NCBI GenBank assembly: GCA_020442545.1
Contig: JAGRJX010000008.1
Coordinates: 1-17,070, forward strand
Source of the DNA: Lysobacterales bacterium
GTDB lineage: Bacteria > Pseudomonadota > Gammaproteobacteria > Xanthomonadales > Xanthomonadaceae
Direction: 5' to 3'
DNA: 17,070 bases
This document shows, one piece after another, positions 14,537-17,070 of this stretch (positions within the stretch are counted from its first letter, which is position 1; each line of letters starts with the position of its first letter). Both the position numbers and the translations under genes were made by a program. The notes below the pieces were generated by a model. It was not told the DNA's origin. It made no database searches and saw only the letters and a program-made list of their open reading frames with translations.

Positions 14537-15013
14537 ATGCCGCGTCCCATCGAGCGTCGAAATTCTCCCATCCACGGCAACGGTGTGTTCGCCACCGACG
14601 ATATTCCCGCCGGCGTCAAGGTTGCCCGCTACAAGGGCAAGCTGCGCACGCACAAGCAGGCGGACAAGCGCTACGGCGGTGGTTCGGAGACTGGCCATAC
14701 CTTCCTTTTCACGCTGAACGACCGGTACGTGATCGATGCCAACGTGGGTGGCAACAAGGCGCGCTGGATCAATCACAGCTGCGATCCCAACTGCCAGGCG
14801 GTGCTGGTAGAAGACGAAGGCAACCCTGCCGGGGACAAGGTCATCATCGAATCAATCCGGGCGATCCGTGCCGGCGAGGAGTTGACCTACAACTACGGCA
14901 TCACGCTGGAAGAAGCGCACACCGCGCGAATGAAGAAGATCTGGGCCTGCCGCTGCGGCGCGCCCAATTGCACGGGCACCATGCTGCAGCCAAAGGGTGG
15001 GTCGAAAGACTGA
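14537..15013 (+). CDS. SET-domain protein lysine methyltransferase-like
   Basis: A 158-residue single-domain SET protein, expected to transfer a methyl group from S-adenosylmethionine to lysine in a protein. The N-terminal strand pair is GNGVFATDDIPAGVKVARYKG. The signature pieces of the active-site pseudoknot are RWINHSCDPNC (residues about 75-85) and GEELTYNYG, the latter with the catalytic Tyr. The post-SET motif CRCGAPNC at about 136-143, together with the Cys of NHSC, can form the single zinc site known from eukaryotic SET enzymes. No signal peptide or nuclear-type signals are seen. Small stand-alone SET proteins occur in several bacteria; the substrate here is unknown, with a chromosomal or ribosomal protein as possible target. 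It is convergent with the Cdd1-like gene, 29 bases apart. Confidence 0.92.
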   Translation: MPRPIERRNSPIHGNGVFATDDIPAGVKVARYKGKLRTHKQADKRYGGGSETGHTFLFTLNDRYVIDANVGGNKARWINHSCDPNCQAVLVEDEGNPAGDKVIIESIRAIRAGEELTYNYGITLEEAHTARMKKIWACRCGAPNCTGTMLQPKGGSKD

Positions 15014-15042
15014 CTGACTGATCGCGACGCCCGCCGTCAGGT

Positions 15043-15375
15043 TCAGTCGTTGAAGTGGCGTTTGCGTTCGACAGTGTAGTGCCACCACGGCACGGCCGGG
15101 CCGCCTTGCATGAAGCGCACGGCGGCGATGAAGGTGTCGCAGACGCAGGGGTCCTGATACACGCCGGTGACGCGCTGCAGTCTCGCGTAGAGGACGAAGG
15201 GGTCCTGCCTTGCCAGTTCTCTCGGCGTGCGGATGCCCAGTTTGGCAAAATCGCCGCTCATGGCCGGGCCGATGTTGGGGATGTCCTGGAATTCACGGAC
15301 TGCATCGGCATGCGCTGCCTTGCGACTGGCCTTTCGATTCGTCACCGGCGTCTTGTTCAGCGCTTGAACGGCCAC
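15043..15375 (-). CDS. Cdd1-like helix-hairpin-helix protein
   Basis: A 110-residue cytosolic protein resembling the Cdd1 (pathogenicity locus) family. The core begins at about residue 28: REFQDIPNIGPAMSGDFAKLGI, whose IPNIGPA is a helix-hairpin-helix turn, followed by RTPRELARQDPFVLYARLQ and the family hallmark TGVYQDPCVCDTFIAAVRFM ending in PAVPWWHYT. Related proteins are sometimes annotated as mitomycin-resistance McrB-like, but no function is established. The first 27 residues are basic (KTPVTNRKASRKAAHADA) and probably disordered. The GTG start at 15373-15375 lies inside the upstream gene, giving a 19-base overlap and no clear ribosome site. A second in-frame GTG (15343-15345) would remove ten residues and is an alternative. 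Overlap with the gene before it points to co-transcription and coupled translation. Confidence 0.85.
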   Translation of the reverse strand: MAVQALNKTPVTNRKASRKAAHADAVREFQDIPNIGPAMSGDFAKLGIRTPRELARQDPFVLYARLQRVTGVYQDPCVCDTFIAAVRFMQGGPAVPWWHYTVERKRHFND

Positions 15376-16628
15376 AGTCGCTTGAACAGACCGCCCGACG
15401 CTTCGTCGCCGGACGGCGAGGGGTTGCGCGGGACGCGACGCGTCCAGTCCAGCGCGCCAATGGCGTGATAGGCATTGATCAGATCAAACACCTGGTCCAT
15501 GGAGACGCCGGCCTGGGCCGCGACCTCATGCAGGCGAGCGGGTGTCCGCAGCTGCGAAATCACGGCGTGATGTTGCCGGAAGTCCGGATCGATGCTGATC
15601 GGCTTCGCAATCCGGTAGGTGCCGCCAGGGTCCAGCTTGGGCGAAAGTCGACCATCCCCGGTGAGCCAGGTGTGGAGCCAGATCAGCTCGTCGTAGCCGC
15701 GACCCGGCAGCCGGCGCATCTCGTTGAGCTGGGCGGTTCCCAGCGCATGCCAGGCGCTGCTGGCCAGAGGCGTCTTGCAATAGGGAGCAAGCGCCGACAG
15801 GTCGCCATCGGCACTGAACTGACGGCTCTTCGGATCGATGAACAGGGGCGGTGCGTCGTCGATGGCGTAGCGCGAGGGGCGCGTCGGGCCGTTGGGGCCA
15901 AGGAAGTGCGGCAACGGCCAGCCCCCGGTTTCGCGTGCGCCGGTAATGCGTGGCGTGGGAATCGAGCCAAGACTGTCCTTCGGTGTGGGTGCCGCAGGCC
16001 GCGCGAGATCAACGGGTGGCGGCTTGTCAAAGCTCTCGTCACTCACGTCGAGGCCGCGATCGACGCTTCGGCTCGCGTACTGCCGCGTGCGTCCGGTGCG
16101 TGCGCCGCCGGCAGCGAGGTCGGCATTGCTGTCAAATCCCTGGTCGTGCTGCCGGCCTTCCGCCAGCTCTTCGCGGCGAATCAGGTCTTCCAGGCCGTGT
16201 GCGGGTTCGCTGCCTGTGCCGGGATCTGCCGGCGAGGCATGACCGGCGCCGTCTTCAAGATCCCGGAAGTAGAAATCCGCGCTGTTCTGGAACGCCAGCT
16301 CGCCGGTGGAAACCGTGGCGGTACCGGCGGCGTTCATCAGCTCGGCCAGCCTGTCCTGCTTGATCGGTATGCAAAGGGTGGGCGCCTCGTTTCCCGACAT
16401 GTCCTCATCGATGACTTCGATATAGCGCATGCCGGTCACCTTGGCGCGACCGCGGGCCATCTTGCCTTCGTCGCTGTCCGGATCGATGAAGACCAGGTCC
16501 GGACTGTCGGCGCTGACCCATTTCCAATCGTGGGCCAGCCGGTCTTCGATCCGGCGCACCTGCTGGCGGATGCGCAACGCGATGGTTTCCGTCACGCCAA
16601 CGAAGGCCATGCTGCGTTCAGGTTTCAT
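15357..16628 (-). CDS. Uncharacterised 423-residue two-domain protein
   Basis: I do not recognise this family. Three parts can be seen. Residues 1 to about 102 look like a small alpha/beta domain: SMAFVGVTETIALRIRQQV, then SPDLVFIDPDSDEG, TGMRYIEVIDED and PTLCIPIKQDRLAELMNAAG. This order and the Asp at the end of the third strand recall response-regulator receivers, but no full set of receiver residues is evident. About 115-250 is hydrophilic, rich in Asp, Arg, Pro and Gly, and probably disordered. About 254-410 is mostly helical, with the final RTPARLHEVAAQAGVSMDQVFDLINAYHAIGALDW resembling a winged-helix or other helix-turn-helix unit. The C-terminus is basic (LFKRLWPFKR). No signal peptide or membrane segment. 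ATG at 16626-16628 is preceded by GGGGAG; the longer GTG at 16661 is less likely. A regulatory role is a guess. Confidence 0.72.
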   Translation of the reverse strand: MKPERSMAFVGVTETIALRIRQQVRRIEDRLAHDWKWVSADSPDLVFIDPDSDEGKMARGRAKVTGMRYIEVIDEDMSGNEAPTLCIPIKQDRLAELMNAAGTATVSTGELAFQNSADFYFRDLEDGAGHASPADPGTGSEPAHGLEDLIRREELAEGRQHDQGFDSNADLAAGGARTGRTRQYASRSVDRGLDVSDESFDKPPPVDLARPAAPTPKDSLGSIPTPRITGARETGGWPLPHFLGPNGPTRPSRYAIDDAPPLFIDPKSRQFSADGDLSALAPYCKTPLASSAWHALGTAQLNEMRRLPGRGYDELIWLHTWLTGDGRLSPKLDPGGTYRIAKPISIDPDFRQHHAVISQLRTPARLHEVAAQAGVSMDQVFDLINAYHAIGALDWTRRVPRNPSPSGDEASGGLFKRLWPFKR

Positions 16629-16676
16629 GCCTGCTCCCCTGGAGACGGTGCCACTGGCCACCGATTCAACGCGCCA

Positions 16677-16685
16677 ATGATAGCA
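16677..16685 (-). promoter_or_regulatory. Extended -10 promoter element of the 423-residue gene
   Basis: On the minus strand the sequence reads TGCTATCAT, an extended -10 (TG-N-TATCAT, five of six consensus bases), about 50 bases ahead of the ATG. TTGACG is present nearby, but only 7 bases from the -10 box, too close to serve as its -35 box. The gap 16629-16757 separates this gene from dinB on the other strand. Confidence 0.45.
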
Positions 16686-16757
16686 GTGTCGTCAATGCTG
16701 CCGGGCGTCCGGTGACAGGGCATCATTCACGACTCGGGATGGCCGGCATGGATCGCG

Positions 16758-17070
16758 GTGCGCAAGATCATCCACATCGACATGGACGCCTTCTACGCCT
16801 CGGTCGAGCAGCGTGATGACCCGGCGCTGCGTGGCCGGCCGGTGGTCGTGGCCTGGCGCGGCGCGCGCTCGGTGGTCTGTGCGGCCAGCTACGAGGCGCG
16901 GAAATTCGGCGTGCGCTCGGCCATGCCGGCGCTGCGGGCCGAGCGCCTATGCCCGGATGCGGTGTTCGTGCCGCCGGATTTTCCGCGCTACAAGGCCGCG
17001 TCGAAGGCGATTCATGGTGTTTTCCACCGCCACACCGAGCTGATCGAGCCGCTGTCGCTGGACGAGGCCT
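16758..17070 (+). CDS. dinB: DinB, DNA polymerase IV (5' part only)
   Basis: N-terminal third of the Y-family translesion polymerase IV; the gene runs off the window. It begins at GTG 16758 with RKIIHIDMDAFYASVEQ, where D8 and D10 belong to the first catalytic acidic motif (D8 binds metal). SYEARKFGVRSAMPALRAERLCP is the conserved palm/fingers segment, and LSLDEA near the end carries the second acidic motif with D102 and E103. Between them PVVVAWRGARSVVCAASYEAR replaces the usual shorter P-V-A-V-G-G stretch, a small local difference. No in-frame upstream ATG exists near the start, and no obvious LexA-box palindrome is seen in the 129-base gap before it, so SOS control is not supported here. 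About 104 residues are visible of a usual total near 350. Confidence 0.94.
   Translation, partial: MRKIIHIDMDAFYASVEQRDDPALRGRPVVVAWRGARSVVCAASYEARKFGVRSAMPALRAERLCPDAVFVPPDFPRYKAASKAIHGVFHRHTELIEPLSLDEA

Noticed and set aside
15210..16715. 501-codon plus-strand open frame across the Cdd1-like and 423-residue genes
   Set aside because: It covers two minus-strand genes with better starts and better protein composition; its own product begins with a Cys/Trp/Arg-rich stretch and shows no domain. I prefer the minus-strand genes, with less certainty for the 423-residue one, since that family is unknown to me.
16686..16757. LexA box ahead of dinB
   Set aside because: No CTGT...ACAG palindrome is visible; GGTGACAGGG has only one half-like piece.

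Overview
The window looks like a chromosomal segment of a high-GC gammaproteobacterium, most likely of the Lysobacterales (Xanthomonadales). The base for this is the high GC content, the SUF gene order, the very large secreted S8 peptidase with carboxypeptidase-regulatory, anchor-J and DUF11 domains, and a C-terminal IF-x-x-GFE ending that I associate with this order. The taxonomic call is inference.

Layout. (1) 1-3609, plus strand: the 3' part of a SUF iron-sulfur operon: end of sufC, sufD, sufS, a small tail-anchored coiled-coil protein of unknown function, and a SufU-type protein. The genes overlap or nearly touch, and the run closes with a good intrinsic terminator (3638-3661). (2) 3662-9847: an AT-rich leader, a 1960-residue secreted multidomain subtilase and a strong terminator. 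(3) 10004-10893: a promoter-like site, a GNAT acetyltransferase and a Rieske [2Fe-2S] ferredoxin-like protein, overlapping by ATGA. (4) 10900-11903, minus strand: a HutD/Ves cupin and a secreted ComEA-like helix-hairpin-helix protein. (5) 12177-14402, plus strand: an M20 metallopeptidase, a GlsB/YeaQ membrane protein and a META-domain lipoprotein. (6) 14537-15013: a SET-domain methyltransferase with post-SET cysteines. (7) 15043-16628, minus strand: an unrecognised 423-residue protein whose 3' end overlaps the start of a Cdd1-like helix-hairpin-helix protein. (8) 16758-end: the start of dinB (DNA polymerase IV).

How the genes work together. SufS releases sulfur from cysteine. The SufU-like protein has the cysteine and aspartate spacing of Gram-positive SufU, including the long insert before the last cysteine, so it probably accepts the persulfide sulfur where SufE acts in E. 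coli. SufC and SufD belong to the SufBCD scaffold. The small membrane-anchored protein between sufS and sufU is the best candidate here for an undescribed partner. The Rieske protein further downstream would be a client of this machinery. The other genes look like independent housekeeping, envelope or secretion functions.

No tRNA, rRNA, CRISPR array, insertion sequence or phage gene was seen. No gene-free gap reaches 300 bases; the largest are 3610-3905 (296 bases) and 11904-12176 (273 bases), both described below.
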